A DNA stretch of 64,000 bases from Mucilaginibacter mali (GTDB lineage Bacteria > Bacteroidota > Bacteroidia > Sphingobacteriales > Sphingobacteriaceae), in contig NZ_CP054139.1 of the NCBI RefSeq assembly GCF_013283875.1, positions 4,340,001 to 4,404,000 on the forward strand, written 5' to 3'. The notes beneath the pieces are model-generated. The model saw only the letters and a list, made by a program, of their open reading frames with translations. It was not told where the DNA came from and ran no database searches. Both the position numbers and the translations under genes were made by a program. Below, in pieces: positions 1 through 8,597 of the stretch (its first letter is position 1; each line of letters begins with the position of its first letter).

Positions 1-1517
1 TTAATTACTATCACCTGGATGTGAAGTTTGATATCGATAAGAAATTTATCAGCGGCAGCAACCTGTTTAAGTTTACCGCCACGCGCGATTTTAATAAACT
101 ACAGTTCGATCTGTTCGCTAACCTCACTATCGAGAAGGTGGTTTATAAAGGTAAGGAGCTGACTTACAAACGCGAGTTTAATGCCGTGTTCCTTGATTTT
201 CCTGCAACCATAAAAGCCGGCAGTAAGGATGAGTTTACCGTTTACTATTCGGGTAACCCAACCATTGCTAAAAATGCCCCATGGGATGGCGGCGTAGTGT
301 TCACTACCGATTCGCTGAAAAAACCATGGGTAGCCACCGCCTGCGAGGGTGTTGGCGCAAGCATCTGGTGGCCTAATAAAGATCAGCTGACCGACGAGGT
401 GGATAGTATCCTGATCAGTATCAGCTGCCCTACCGGCTTAAAGGATGTATCAAACGGCCGTCTGCGCAAAGTAACCGACCTGAAGAACGGCTATACCCGC
501 TTCGATTGGTTTGTATCAAACCCCATCAACAATTACGATGTGGAAGCTAACATTGCCGATTACGCACACTATAGCGAAACCTACGCCGGCGAAAAAGGCA
601 AGCTGACGATGGATTTCTGGCCACTATCATACAATTTGGATAAAGCCAAAAAACAATGGGGCGCCAATGTAACACCGATGCTTAAAGCTTTCGAATATTG
701 GTTTGGCCCGTATCCGTTTTATGAGGATGGTTACAAACTGGTAGAAACTCCGCACCTGGGTATGGAGCACCAAAGCGGTGTGGCCTATGGTAACAAATAT
801 CGCAATGGCTACCTGGGCCGCGACCTTTCGGGTACCGGCAAGGGCCTTACCTGGGATTTTATAGTAGTGCACGAAAGCGGGCACGAATGGTTTGGCAACA
901 ACATTACCGATAAGGATAATGCCGATATGTGGGTACACGAGGGTTTCACCAATTACTCGGAATCGCTATTTATTGAGCACTCAACCGGCAGTAAGGAAGC
1001 CGGACAGGAGTATGTGCATGGCACCCGCCGCGCCATTGCCAACGACAGGCCGATCATTGGTTTTTACGGTGTAAATAAAGAGGGCAGTGGCGACATGTAC
1101 TACAAAGGCGGCAACCTGCTGAACATGGTGCGCACCATTATTAACGATGATGCCAAATGGCGCGAAATATTGCGCGGCCTGAACAAAACCTTCTACCATC
1201 AAACCGTAACTACCGAGCAGGTGGTTGGCTATATTAACGAGCAGGCTAAAATGAACCTGACCTCAATTTTCGACCAGTACCTGCGCTATAAAAACATCCC
1301 TACACTGGAGTTTAGGGTAGAGAACGGCCGTGCCGTGGCCCGCTGGATAGCCGATGTAAATGGCTTTAACATGCCGGTGCGCGTACGCGTTAAGGGCGGC
1401 GAGTATAAGTTCATTACCCCCTCAACCCGCTTTGCACCTGTCGATCTGCCTGGGGTAACAAGGGATAATATCGAGGTAGATACTTTTAACTATTATATCG
1501 GGGTGTTGGTTGATTAA
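1..1517 (+). CDS. M1 family zinc aminopeptidase, 5'-truncated
   Basis: The reading frame is open from the window edge: codons 3-20 read NYYHLD before a GTG at 21, so that GTG is very probably an internal valine and the true start lies upstream. Counting from the GTG, the zinc motif HESGH is at residues 284-288 and the third ligand Glu is at 307 (WVHEGF), the HExxH-X18-E spacing of gluzincins. A GMEH sequence near residue 250 matches the GxMEN substrate-binding motif of M1 enzymes. The family removes N-terminal amino acids from peptides and in Bacteroidota is usually exported. The signal peptide cannot be seen because the 5' end is missing. The frame ends in TAA, followed directly by an inverted repeat that may act as terminator. 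The family call is firm; substrate is unknown. Confidence 0.93.
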   Translation, partial: NYYHLDVKFDIDKKFISGSNLFKFTATRDFNKLQFDLFANLTIEKVVYKGKELTYKREFNAVFLDFPATIKAGSKDEFTVYYSGNPTIAKNAPWDGGVVFTTDSLKKPWVATACEGVGASIWWPNKDQLTDEVDSILISISCPTGLKDVSNGRLRKVTDLKNGYTRFDWFVSNPINNYDVEANIADYAHYSETYAGEKGKLTMDFWPLSYNLDKAKKQWGANVTPMLKAFEYWFGPYPFYEDGYKLVETPHLGMEHQSGVAYGNKYRNGYLGRDLSGTGKGLTWDFIVVHESGHEWFGNNITDKDNADMWVHEGFTNYSESLFIEHSTGSKEAGQEYVHGTRRAIANDRPIIGFYGVNKEGSGDMYYKGGNLLNMVRTIINDDAKWREILRGLNKTFYHQTVTTEQVVGYINEQAKMNLTSIFDQYLRYKNIPTLEFRVENGRAVARWIADVNGFNMPVRVRVKGGEYKFITPSTRFAPVDLPGVTRDNIEVDTFNYYIGVLVD

Positions 1518-1531
1518 GCCCGCCCCAACAC

Positions 1532-1617
1532 CGTCATCCTGAGCGATAGCGAAGGATCCCCGAATTGCAGAACGGTCATGCATAGTTTGGGATCCTTCGC
1601 TATCGCTCAGGATGACG
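1532..1617. repeat. Inverted repeat, GTCATCCTGAGC family
   Basis: Two perfect 29-base inverted arms (1532-1560 and 1589-1617) flank a 28-base loop containing the core GTCATGCATAG. Related elements lie at 10140-10232 and 26880-26962; the second shares the same loop core. It sits between two convergent genes and would form a strong hairpin in RNA from either side, so it may double as a bidirectional terminator. Confidence 0.9.
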
Positions 1618-1628
1618 TAATTGTTGCA

Positions 1629-1970
1629 TTACCCCAGCTTCGCCCTTATCCCCTTCGGCAATTTCGCCTTCACTAACTCATACGCTTGCCTGATATAATG
1701 CTCCCATTCATCCTGCGTAAAGCGGTCAGCGGCGCTGATGTGCACCCATTTGTAGCGGCCGACATAAGCCGCCACACTGATATCGCGCGATGTGCTCAAT
1801 TCCTCAAACTCATCATCCCTTACCTTTAACGTTACCCCGAACGGGCCGTTAAGCCCGGTAACGCAAAACATTTTTTCGCCGATGCAAAAGCACAGGTCTT
1901 GCTCCCATTTTACATCTTCGGTAGCTGATGGCAGCGACAGGCAAAAGGCGCGGAGTTGTTCGATATTCAT
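1629..1970 (-). CDS. MmcQ/YjbR family protein
   Basis: A 113-residue protein matching the MmcQ/YjbR (CyaY-like fold) family over its full length. It opens with MNIEQLRAFCLSLP, has the central FCVTGL segment followed by a basic/acidic strand, and ends with a WVHISAADRF...YELVKAKLP segment typical of the C-terminal helix region. Family members are small cytoplasmic proteins often annotated as DNA-binding; a biochemical role is not well established. It is a single gene, convergent with the M1 peptidase and separated from it by the inverted repeat. No cofactor-binding motif is visible. The start ATG at 1970 gives the standard family length. Confidence 0.85.
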   Translation of the reverse strand: MNIEQLRAFCLSLPSATEDVKWEQDLCFCIGEKMFCVTGLNGPFGVTLKVRDDEFEELSTSRDISVAAYVGRYKWVHISAADRFTQDEWEHYIRQAYELVKAKLPKGIRAKLG

Positions 1971-2003
1971 GATAAATTTGTCTTGAGTTTTATACTAAAT
2001 ATC

Positions 2004-2143
2004 ATTTCGAACGAGCGGGGCTGACCTGTGTGTTAGCGCGAGGAGAAATCTTATACAACATGTATTATCAATGTGCTTAAACTAAACGTATAAGATTTCT
2101 CCTCATCCCCCTACACATTCCCTGCACTGATTCGTCGAAATGA
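2004..2143. repeat. Dispersed inverted repeat, TCATTTCGAA...AGGAGAAATC family
   Basis: Outer arms resemble TCATTTCGAAC and its complement (TTCGTCGAAATGA). Inner arms are AGGAGAAATCTTATAC and GTATAAGATTTCTCCT, a perfect 16-base pair of complements. A degenerate relative is at 10393-10505. It fills most of the gap between the YjbR gene and the kinase gene. Confidence 0.8.
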
Positions 2144-2168
2144 CAATTTGTTGAACATCTTTAACGAC

Positions 2169-3497
2169 TTACACCCCCACCAAATCATCCGGAAAGGTCA
2201 GCTCAAAAGTACTGCCCACATTTTCCTCGGAGGTGATATTGATATGCACGTGGTGAAAGTCGGCGATGGATTTCACTATCGGCAAACCCAGCCCAAAACT
2301 ATCCTGCGCCATAGATTGGCGGAATTTTTTAAAGCGGTTAAAAATATGCGGCAGCTGTTCGGGGCTTATCCCTATACCTGTATCAGCCACCCTTAACATA
2401 AAGCCACCCTTAACCGGCTGCCCGCTGATAGTAATGGTGCCGCCCTCCTTGTTGTACTTAATGGCATTATTCACCAGGTTAAAAAACAGGTTAAACAGCA
2501 GGAACTTGTTTACGCTCTTCAACCTTACATTAGCCGGCAGCTGTATCTCGCAAGTGATATCTTTTTGCTGCAGGCGGATGGAGATCTCATCGTAAACATC
2601 CTGCAAAAGTTCATCGGCGCCAATTGTATCCTCCTTTAAAAACTGCTCGTTCTCTATTTGCGATATCAGCAGCAACGTTTTGGTAATGGTTTTCAAACGG
2701 TTCAGGATGCGTTGCATCTCCAGCAGACTGATCTTCAATTCATCCGACACATCCTCCTGCTCAAAAAGGTTTTCTATCTTCGATTGCAGGATGGATATCG
2801 GCGTCATCAACTCATGCGATGCATTCGAGATAAACTCCCGCTCCTTTTGAAACGTGCGCTCAATGGTTTCTATCATTTCGTGGATACTCATGTCCAGGTA
2901 CTCAAAGTCGGTAGTACTGGTCTGTACCTTTTTATAGGCTGCAAAATTGGGGAACTTCTGTCCCCGCAGCTTGGTTTTAATAATCAGGCTCAGCGGGCGC
3001 AATACATAGTTAGAGTAAAACAGGTCGGCCAGGATGGTGAGGATCACCATGCTCAGCAGCACCTCAAACGCTATATTTTGCAGGGGCGTGCTTGTTTCGC
3101 CAATGGTATTTACGCTTTTGGCTACCTCCAGCAGGTAATTAACTTTATCAATTTTAAAGGTATGGCTTAAAATGCGGTAGCGGATGGTATCGCCCTCAAC
3201 TGCCCGGCGTTCGTTACGGATGGTATCCAGCAATTCGTTGGGCGGGGCAAACTCAATACTCACATACTCTTCCTTTAGCGGGGTGTAGCTGGCATAAGCT
3301 TCGTTATCTTCAATAAAAAACTTGATGCCCTTGTTGTGCACCACCTGCAGCACTTTGTCCTTTTGCTTGCGCAGGCGGGTATCGGTATAATTTTGGTTAA
3401 TGGTTTTGATAAGCGAAGGCAGCAGCGCCACAAAAAGCAGCACAATTACCAGTTTGGATACGGTATTGAATAAAGTAAGCTTAGTTTGAAGTTTCAA
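2169..3497 (-). CDS. Two-component sensor histidine kinase
   Basis: A 442-residue membrane kinase. Membrane helices lie at about 11-30 and 143-163, enclosing a periplasmic sensor region of roughly 110 residues with no recognised domain. A linker leads to the H-box SNASHELMTP (phospho-acceptor His228), then an N-box (NNAIKYN), DTGIG and GLGLPIV, so the ATPase core is complete. The start is TTG at 3497, because the regulator's stop codon lies only one codon further upstream and the protein aligns with the family from this residue. It is the last gene of a four-gene minus-strand run and is cotranscribed with the OmpR-type regulator just upstream (3-base gap). The stimulus is unknown; the barrel and small exported protein in the same run are likely functional partners (inference). 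Confidence 0.95.
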   Translation of the reverse strand: MKLQTKLTLFNTVSKLVIVLLFVALLPSLIKTINQNYTDTRLRKQKDKVLQVVHNKGIKFFIEDNEAYASYTPLKEEYVSIEFAPPNELLDTIRNERRAVEGDTIRYRILSHTFKIDKVNYLLEVAKSVNTIGETSTPLQNIAFEVLLSMVILTILADLFYSNYVLRPLSLIIKTKLRGQKFPNFAAYKKVQTSTTDFEYLDMSIHEMIETIERTFQKEREFISNASHELMTPISILQSKIENLFEQEDVSDELKISLLEMQRILNRLKTITKTLLLISQIENEQFLKEDTIGADELLQDVYDEISIRLQQKDITCEIQLPANVRLKSVNKFLLFNLFFNLVNNAIKYNKEGGTITISGQPVKGGFMLRVADTGIGISPEQLPHIFNRFKKFRQSMAQDSFGLGLPIVKSIADFHHVHINITSEENVGSTFELTFPDDLVGV

Positions 3498-3500
3498 TAC

Positions 3501-4178
3501 TTACAGCGTTATCCTGTAGCCCAAACCGCGCACGGTTTCCAGCCAGTCAGGCGATTCGTATACGTTTAATTTCTTGCGAATGTTCTTAATATGCGCATCG
3601 ATATAGTTACTGTCATAATCATCATTAACCACACTGCCCCAAATATGTTCGCTTAATTGCGGGCGGGTAAGTGTACGGTTTTTGTGCAGGATGAGGTAAG
3701 CGATCAGATCGAACTCCTTTTTGGTGATGGCACTGATCATGACGCCATTATGTGAAATGGTACGGTCGGTTAGGTCGATGCTGAAGCTGCCCAATTTTAC
3801 CGTATTGTTTTTAATGCCAAATTTGCGGCGCATAATAGCCTGCATGCGGCTTTGCAGTTCAAGCAGCGAGAATGGCTTGGGCAGGTAATCGTCAGCCCCC
3901 ATATCCAGGCCTTTGATCCGGTCGTACACCTCGGCACGGGCGGTAAGGATCAGGCAGGCGGCCTCGGCATTGCTTTGTTTGGCTTCCTTTAGCAGGTCAA
4001 GTCCATCGTAGTCGGGCAAACCAAGATCTATCAGTATAAAATCGTATTTATTTACCGCTATCTTTTCCGATGCGGTTGTACCGTTAAAGCAGGTTTCGCA
4101 CAGGTAATTATTCCCTGTCAGGAAAATTTCCAGTTCGCTGGCCAGTGCCTTTTCGTCTTCAACAATTAAAACATTCAT
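3501..4178 (-). CDS. OmpR/PhoB-type response regulator
   Basis: A 225-residue regulator. The receiver domain (about 1-115) has the acidic pair E7/D8, phospho-acceptor Asp51 (LIDLGLPD), Thr79 and Lys101 (PKPF). A winged-helix DNA-binding domain (about 128-225) ends in the usual ETVRGLGYRI. It is the partner of the kinase gene that starts 3 bases after its stop. Upstream, the barrel gene ends 9 bases away, so all are probably on one transcript. Known members bind direct repeats upstream of target operons; autoregulation of this operon is plausible but no operator was identified. Confidence 0.95.
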   Translation of the reverse strand: MNVLIVEDEKALASELEIFLTGNNYLCETCFNGTTASEKIAVNKYDFILIDLGLPDYDGLDLLKEAKQSNAEAACLILTARAEVYDRIKGLDMGADDYLPKPFSLLELQSRMQAIMRRKFGIKNNTVKLGSFSIDLTDRTISHNGVMISAITKKEFDLIAYLILHKNRTLTRPQLSEHIWGSVVNDDYDSNYIDAHIKNIRKKLNVYESPDWLETVRGLGYRITL

Positions 4179-4187
4179 AATGCTTTA

Positions 4188-5069
4188 TTAATAAAAAAGG
4201 TAATAAAAGGTTAGGTAAAAAAACACTTCCTTATGATTTTTCAGCTGCCCCTCCACGTTTACCGGGATGGAGTAGCGTGTATTAGCCTCGATGGTATAAT
4301 GCGGCCTGTTGTAAGCAATAGGCAGTTTAAAACTATAGTTCATCGGCTTAAACTGGCGGTTATAATGCGCGGTGCGCAAATCGTCGGTATCGTGCCCGAA
4401 GCCGATCTCGGGATCCGGGTCGCTACGCTCATTGTTCGAAAACTTCTCCACAAAATTTTGTGTGCCCCATATCATACTGATGCCCGGCGTAAACGACAGG
4501 TAGTCCTTATCATCAAAAATACCAAACTTGGTTTCGATATACTTATTAATGGATGGCGTCACAAAAATATCGTTGGCCTTACCCCATAGGTAATCGAAAC
4601 TTACGCTGGTTTTAAAAAGCTTCCAGTCGTAGGTGTTCTTCATGTTCAGGTCATTGGTCGATAGCGATTTGATGATCTGCGTATTGCGGTTGAAAAAGAA
4701 GTGGGTGTAGCTGGTGGTACCGCTTAGTTTAGGGGTGATATGATACAGGTAGCCCACGCCAGCGTCAACCTCATCGATAGTAGGGTATGATCCCGATACC
4801 TTCCAAAGCGTGCCATAAGCAAATAAGCCCGATTTAAAGTTATACACCGCATCGGCTGTATAGTAGCGGTAGCGTTTGGGGCTGGTTCGGCCAAAAAAGC
4901 TGGCATCACTACCACCAGTGATCCCCAATGAAAGCGATTGCTTATGGATAATAGTATCTGTATCGGCACGGCCGGGGCCATATCCGTCGTTAATAACGTA
5001 CAGCCTTTTAGTTGCCGCCCCGGCATTAAAGCAAAGTATAGTTAAGGTAAGGGCACAAATGTATCTCAT
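4188..5069 (-). CDS. Exported outer-membrane beta-barrel protein of unknown function
   Basis: A 293-residue protein with a Sec signal peptide (about 1-18, ending AGAA). After a short acidic segment it consists of alternating aromatic/hydrophobic strands (for example YRYYTADAVYNF and YTHFFFNRN) and ends in an aromatic-rich strand finishing in Phe-Tyr, which fits an outer-membrane barrel of about 12 strands. No plug or TonB box is seen. It sits between a small exported protein gene (25 bases upstream) and the response regulator gene (9 bases downstream). This suggests that a two-component system controls, or senses through, this barrel. The family is not recognised; the role could be transport or sensing. 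Confidence 0.72.
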   Translation of the reverse strand: MRYICALTLTILCFNAGAATKRLYVINDGYGPGRADTDTIIHKQSLSLGITGGSDASFFGRTSPKRYRYYTADAVYNFKSGLFAYGTLWKVSGSYPTIDEVDAGVGYLYHITPKLSGTTSYTHFFFNRNTQIIKSLSTNDLNMKNTYDWKLFKTSVSFDYLWGKANDIFVTPSINKYIETKFGIFDDKDYLSFTPGISMIWGTQNFVEKFSNNERSDPDPEIGFGHDTDDLRTAHYNRQFKPMNYSFKLPIAYNRPHYTIEANTRYSIPVNVEGQLKNHKEVFFYLTFYYLFY

Positions 5070-5094
5070 TGGTTGCGGCTTTTATTATTCATCC

Positions 5095-5430
5095 TTAATT
5101 ATCTATTCTGCGGGGTATTTCTGGCGGGCGTTCCATACCATCCGGACGGCGCTGTCTTTTGGGTTTATCCTTTTTAGCGTCGGCTCCTTCATCAACCTTT
5201 TCAGGTTTTGGCTGCTTCTTAGCTTTGGCCACCTCCTTCACCTTAGTATCTGGCTTGGCGGATGATTTTAGTGTTTTAACGGTATCTGCAACCATGCTCA
5301 CCATAGGCCCGGTGAGCATGCCCTGCGGCAAGGCAATGCCATGCTGATTACCCTTTTGCCTTATATCGGCAAGTAATAAACATGGCACGGATACCAATAA
5401 AAAAACAATATACAAAAACCGTCTTACCAT
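5095..5430 (-). CDS. Small exported Lys/Pro-rich protein
   Basis: A 111-residue protein with a clear signal peptide (basic MVRR, then a hydrophobic stretch to about residue 21). The mature part starts with a short ordered-looking segment (HGIALPQGMLTGPMVSMV), followed by about 45 residues dominated by Lys, Ala, Asp and Pro, and ends in a Pro/Arg-rich tail (RPPEIPRRIDN). It is probably disordered and periplasmic. SVPC in the signal region is a poor lipobox, so lipidation is unlikely. It is first in the run barrel-regulator-kinase and may be a regulatory or sensor accessory peptide (inference). I do not recognise a family. Coding is supported by the signal peptide and operon position. Confidence 0.68.
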   Translation of the reverse strand: MVRRFLYIVFLLVSVPCLLLADIRQKGNQHGIALPQGMLTGPMVSMVADTVKTLKSSAKPDTKVKEVAKAKKQPKPEKVDEGADAKKDKPKRQRRPDGMERPPEIPRRIDN

Positions 5431-5556
5431 ATAAAATCAGGTCCCCACAAATTCATGCTCAAATTAATACAAATACTAATTGCCTGAGTAGCTTTTTTTT
5501 CGATCTTTTATCCCAACCCTTCCGCAAAGCCTGTAAGCCAAAACCGTTTTTTAATT

Positions 5557-5592
5557 AAAACAGCGCCTTAAAACAGGCGCTGTTTTATTATA
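5557..5592 (-). terminator. Rho-independent terminator after the ApbE-like gene
   Basis: A 12-base perfect stem (AAAACAGCGCCT at 5557-5568, AGGCGCTGTTTT at 5575-5586) with a 6-base loop and A/T-rich flanks on both sides. It lies downstream of the minus-strand ApbE-like gene. A second GC-rich hairpin (GGCCCG 5621-5626, CGGGCC 5632-5637) lies closer to that gene. Confidence 0.8.
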
Positions 5593-5652
5593 ATTAACAG
5601 GGAGAGAGGGAATCTTCACCGGCCCGCATTACGGGCCTGCTATGTTAATTGG

Positions 5653-6474
5653 TTAATTAAGGGCATTCATAAATTTAGATGTAAACATCTGGTTGTATTC
5701 GTCAACAAACACACAGGCCAGTTGCTGCAGGCGGTTCACCAGTTCGGTACCTACCTTTATACCCAGCATAATTACCGGCGTGGTCATGGCGCCGGCCAGT
5801 TCGGCGCTGGTGCTCATTACGCATACACTTTTCGCATCAACGGCGGTATCCTCATCGCGCTTTACCGATGTAGCCACGGCCATATTGCTGATGTTAAAAT
5901 CGGCATAAGGTTTCATATTTTGCTCCGGATCGGCATCGCCGATGGTCCACTGGCGGCCATCAGGTTGCAGGCCCCAGGTAATCAGGTCGCCGGCGGCATT
6001 AATTACGCCACTGCTTACACCTTCCATTTGCAAAATATACTTAGCGCGATCAGCCGCGTAGCCTTTAGCAATGCCGCCAAAGTAAATGCGCATGCTTTTT
6101 TCCGTTAAAAAAATAGTGTTTTCGGCAGCGTTCAGTTCTACTTTCAGGTAGCTTAAATTGGTGCCGTAGGTGATATCAAATGCGCCCTGGGTAAGTTCGG
6201 CTATTTTAAGCGACCGGTCTATCAGCTTATATAATTCGCCGCTTACCTTTACCGGGGCAATGCCGGCGTTATGGTTGATCAGGTTGGCCTGGCTATCCTT
6301 ACTTAAGGTGGTCAGGAGTTTATCTACACGTTTTATCTCGGCAATGGCGCTGTTTACACGTTCCTGCGCCCAAACCGCATCGGTTGCCACCACACTGATC
6401 TCAAAAGGGGTACCCATCAAACTCACGTTCTTTTTATGAACGAAGCTGCTAACAATACTTTTAACGACTTGCAT
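5653..6474 (-). CDS. ApbE-like FAD:protein FMN transferase homologue, probably degenerate
   Basis: A 273-residue protein related to ApbE, which attaches FMN to Thr/Ser of exported proteins. Recognisable blocks are MGTPFEI (about 20-26), GAFDITYG, GGIAKGYAADRA and NAAGDLITWG. Three things are unusual. There is no signal peptide or lipobox, although most Bacteroidota ApbE proteins are exported. The block that normally follows ATSG and contains HxxDPxTG is absent: ATSVKRDEDTAVDAKSV runs straight to the last domain. The metal-binding pattern ADAxxTA reads AGAMTTP, so the Asp ligand is Gly. These changes suggest loss or change of transferase activity. The gene is monocistronic with its own terminator. 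An intact but divergent flavin-binding protein is the alternative. Confidence 0.78.
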   Translation of the reverse strand: MQVVKSIVSSFVHKKNVSLMGTPFEISVVATDAVWAQERVNSAIAEIKRVDKLLTTLSKDSQANLINHNAGIAPVKVSGELYKLIDRSLKIAELTQGAFDITYGTNLSYLKVELNAAENTIFLTEKSMRIYFGGIAKGYAADRAKYILQMEGVSSGVINAAGDLITWGLQPDGRQWTIGDADPEQNMKPYADFNISNMAVATSVKRDEDTAVDAKSVCVMSTSAELAGAMTTPVIMLGIKVGTELVNRLQQLACVFVDEYNQMFTSKFMNALN

Positions 6475-6701
6475 ATCAAAAATTCAAATTAATACCTACA
6501 ACCCTGTTACCCCTTTGCCAATGCCACAACAAGGTGTAGCATTAACAATATCTAAAGTAGGCGTGTATTATGAAATTGAGATGAAAACCAAAGGATTATG
6601 AATTTTTAACATCAATTTAACATTTGAATATTCATAGCGCAAATATTAAAGCATGCAATAAAGCCGTAATAGAATTAATATATTATTTTCTAACAGCACG
6701 T

Positions 6702-7091
6702 TTATACTTCTATAAATGTTTCACTATCTAAATTGAATATTGACCGAAGATGGGGTAGTTGATCGTGAAACGCGTAAAATATCTCTAATTCAACCGGAGT
6801 AATAAATTGCTTGATATGTATTATTTCAAACTCTCTGTCAAATTCATAAACTCTTAAATTGTTAAGATTATAAAAGTTTATGGTAAAATACTGATAATTC
6901 CCAACCTTATGATATTTTATAAAAAACAGCAATTTATCGTCTTCTTTATAAACAAAATTTTCCAGTACACAATCGCCCAGAATAGTTACATTATTAACAG
7001 TCACAATCCCGGTGAATGGGCCCCCCATACGAAGTCTTTCTTCCGGATCAGTTATACTGAGTTCTAAACCGGCAATTGAAATTTTGTACAT
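6702..7091 (-). CDS. AT-rich orphan hypothetical protein
   Basis: A 129-residue cytoplasmic protein with no signal peptide or membrane segment. It is rich in beta-type hydrophobic/aromatic alternation (KLLFFIKYHKVGNYQYFTINFYNL) and ends in an acidic helix. The gene and its upstream 200 bases are clearly more AT-rich than the neighbours and use AT-ending codons, which suggests recent acquisition. I do not recognise the family. Small stand-alone proteins of this look include contact-dependent immunity proteins, but nothing here proves that. The ATG at 7091 is the only good start. Confidence 0.6.
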   Translation of the reverse strand: MYKISIAGLELSITDPEERLRMGGPFTGIVTVNNVTILGDCVLENFVYKEDDKLLFFIKYHKVGNYQYFTINFYNLNNLRVYEFDREFEIIHIKQFITPVELEIFYAFHDQLPHLRSIFNLDSETFIEV

Positions 7092-7106
7092 CTATATCTA
7101 AGATAT

Positions 7107-7140
7107 AAAAAAGCCCGGCTTGCAAACGCAGCCGGGCCTG
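7107..7140 (-). terminator. Rho-independent terminator of the lytic transglycosylase gene
   Basis: Stem GCCCGGCT (7113-7120) with AGCCGGGC (7130-7137). On the minus strand it is followed by six T residues. It lies 28 bases past the stop of the minus-strand transglycosylase gene. Confidence 0.85.
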
Positions 7141-7167
7141 ATATATGTTTTAGTTTTTGGTTTCTTT

Positions 7168-8538
7168 TTAAACTTTACTGATCTTCAGCGTCATGCCGGG
7201 TTGCAGGCTGTTCTTCTTCAGGCCGTTCAACTCTTTTATGCTGTCTACGCTGGCTTCAAATTTTTCGGCGAGGCCGCTTAGGGTATCGCCTTTTTTAACG
7301 GTGTAGGTAAGGTATTTTTTGGTGGGCTTAGCCGGGGCGTCATCGTTGCCGGTATTTTCACTCAGGCGCAGTTTTTTACCAATAACAGCCTTGTTGCTGT
7401 GCAGGTTATTCCAGGCTTTCAAGTCCTGTACCTCTACGCCTGCGTCGTCGGCAATATCGGCCAGGGTTTCTCCCTTTTTAATGATATGATAAGCTGGGCG
7501 CTTCGCGGCAATGCGGGCAGGCTTCTCGGTATCGGTGTTAAGTACCGGTGGCAGGGCTATCGGCGCATCGCTGTTCAAGGCATCGTATAAAGCGCTGAAC
7601 TTACCCGGATGCACCTGCGGGATGATCAGCCTGCGCGGCGCTGTGGCCGAAGCGCTGATGACACCACGCTTGTACGATGGGTTCAGCAGGAAGATATCCC
7701 TGGAATCCACCTCCAGCAGTCGGGCGATATTGCTTAATGATACCGCACGGTTAATGATCACCGTATCTGTTTTACCAATAATATTCCCCTGCGGGATGAT
7801 GGCGTGCTTGCTGAAATAATTCATTACATACGATACCGCTATATAAGCCGGTACATAACCACGGGTTTCGGCGGGTAGATACTGGCGGATAGCCCAAAAA
7901 TCGGTAGCGCCGGCTTTATCAATAGCCCGCTCCACACTGCTTGTACCACAATTATAGGATGCAATAGCCAAAAGCCAATCACCAAACTCAAGATATGCTT
8001 CTTTTAAATAAGCCGCAGCCGCGTAGCTGGCTTTAATGGGGTCGCAACGCTCATCAACATCGCTGTTAATATTTAAACCGTAGGCTTTGCCTGTATTAGC
8101 CATAAACTGCCACGGCCCTGTAGCACCTACGCGCGAAACGGCGGTAGGGTTCAGCGCCGACTCTACTATCGACAGGAATTTAATTTCTTCGGGGATACCG
8201 GCTTCGCGGAAGGCCTTTTCGTAAATTGGGAAATAATATTTAGCCAGACCCAGCATGCGGCCAATGTCGCTTTTTCGGCCGGGAGCGGTGTAAATATCTA
8301 TATAGCTTTGTACAAATTCATTATAATTCAGGGGCACCTCATGCTGTATCGAATCTAAGCGGCGTTTAAACATGGCCTGGTATGGGCTGTAAACCACAGG
8401 GGCTACAACGGGCATAAACAAGGTGTCGCGCTTTTTGGGCAGATTGTCAGAGTCGGCTTTTAGTGTCAGATTTTTACCTGATGCCAGGGCGAGGTGTGAT
8501 AATGTAAGGCAGATTACAAACGTAAATAGTCTCTTCAT
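7168..8538 (-). CDS. MltD-like lytic transglycosylase with two LysM domains
   Basis: A 456-residue exported protein that cleaves peptidoglycan glycan strands. The order is signal peptide (about 1-19), an N-terminal helical region, an SLT-type lysozyme-like domain (about 105-250) with catalytic Glu126 in IVESALNP and the companion GATGPWQFM motif, and two LysM peptidoglycan-binding domains (about 346-390 and 411-454), each beginning with the YxxKKGxTL pattern. This is the MltD architecture. Cys residues are absent from the signal cleavage region, so it is probably periplasmic rather than a lipoprotein. It has its own terminator and is a single gene. The nearby EnvC-like gene also belongs to wall remodelling but is not in the same operon. 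Confidence 0.94.
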   Translation of the reverse strand: MKRLFTFVICLTLSHLALASGKNLTLKADSDNLPKKRDTLFMPVVAPVVYSPYQAMFKRRLDSIQHEVPLNYNEFVQSYIDIYTAPGRKSDIGRMLGLAKYYFPIYEKAFREAGIPEEIKFLSIVESALNPTAVSRVGATGPWQFMANTGKAYGLNINSDVDERCDPIKASYAAAAYLKEAYLEFGDWLLAIASYNCGTSSVERAIDKAGATDFWAIRQYLPAETRGYVPAYIAVSYVMNYFSKHAIIPQGNIIGKTDTVIINRAVSLSNIARLLEVDSRDIFLLNPSYKRGVISASATAPRRLIIPQVHPGKFSALYDALNSDAPIALPPVLNTDTEKPARIAAKRPAYHIIKKGETLADIADDAGVEVQDLKAWNNLHSNKAVIGKKLRLSENTGNDDAPAKPTKKYLTYTVKKGDTLSGLAEKFEASVDSIKELNGLKKNSLQPGMTLKISKV

Positions 8539-8597
8539 TACTTAGGGTTTATATCAACTCAAACTGTAACTCGGCTTTTTAGGAAAACGCTAAGTTA

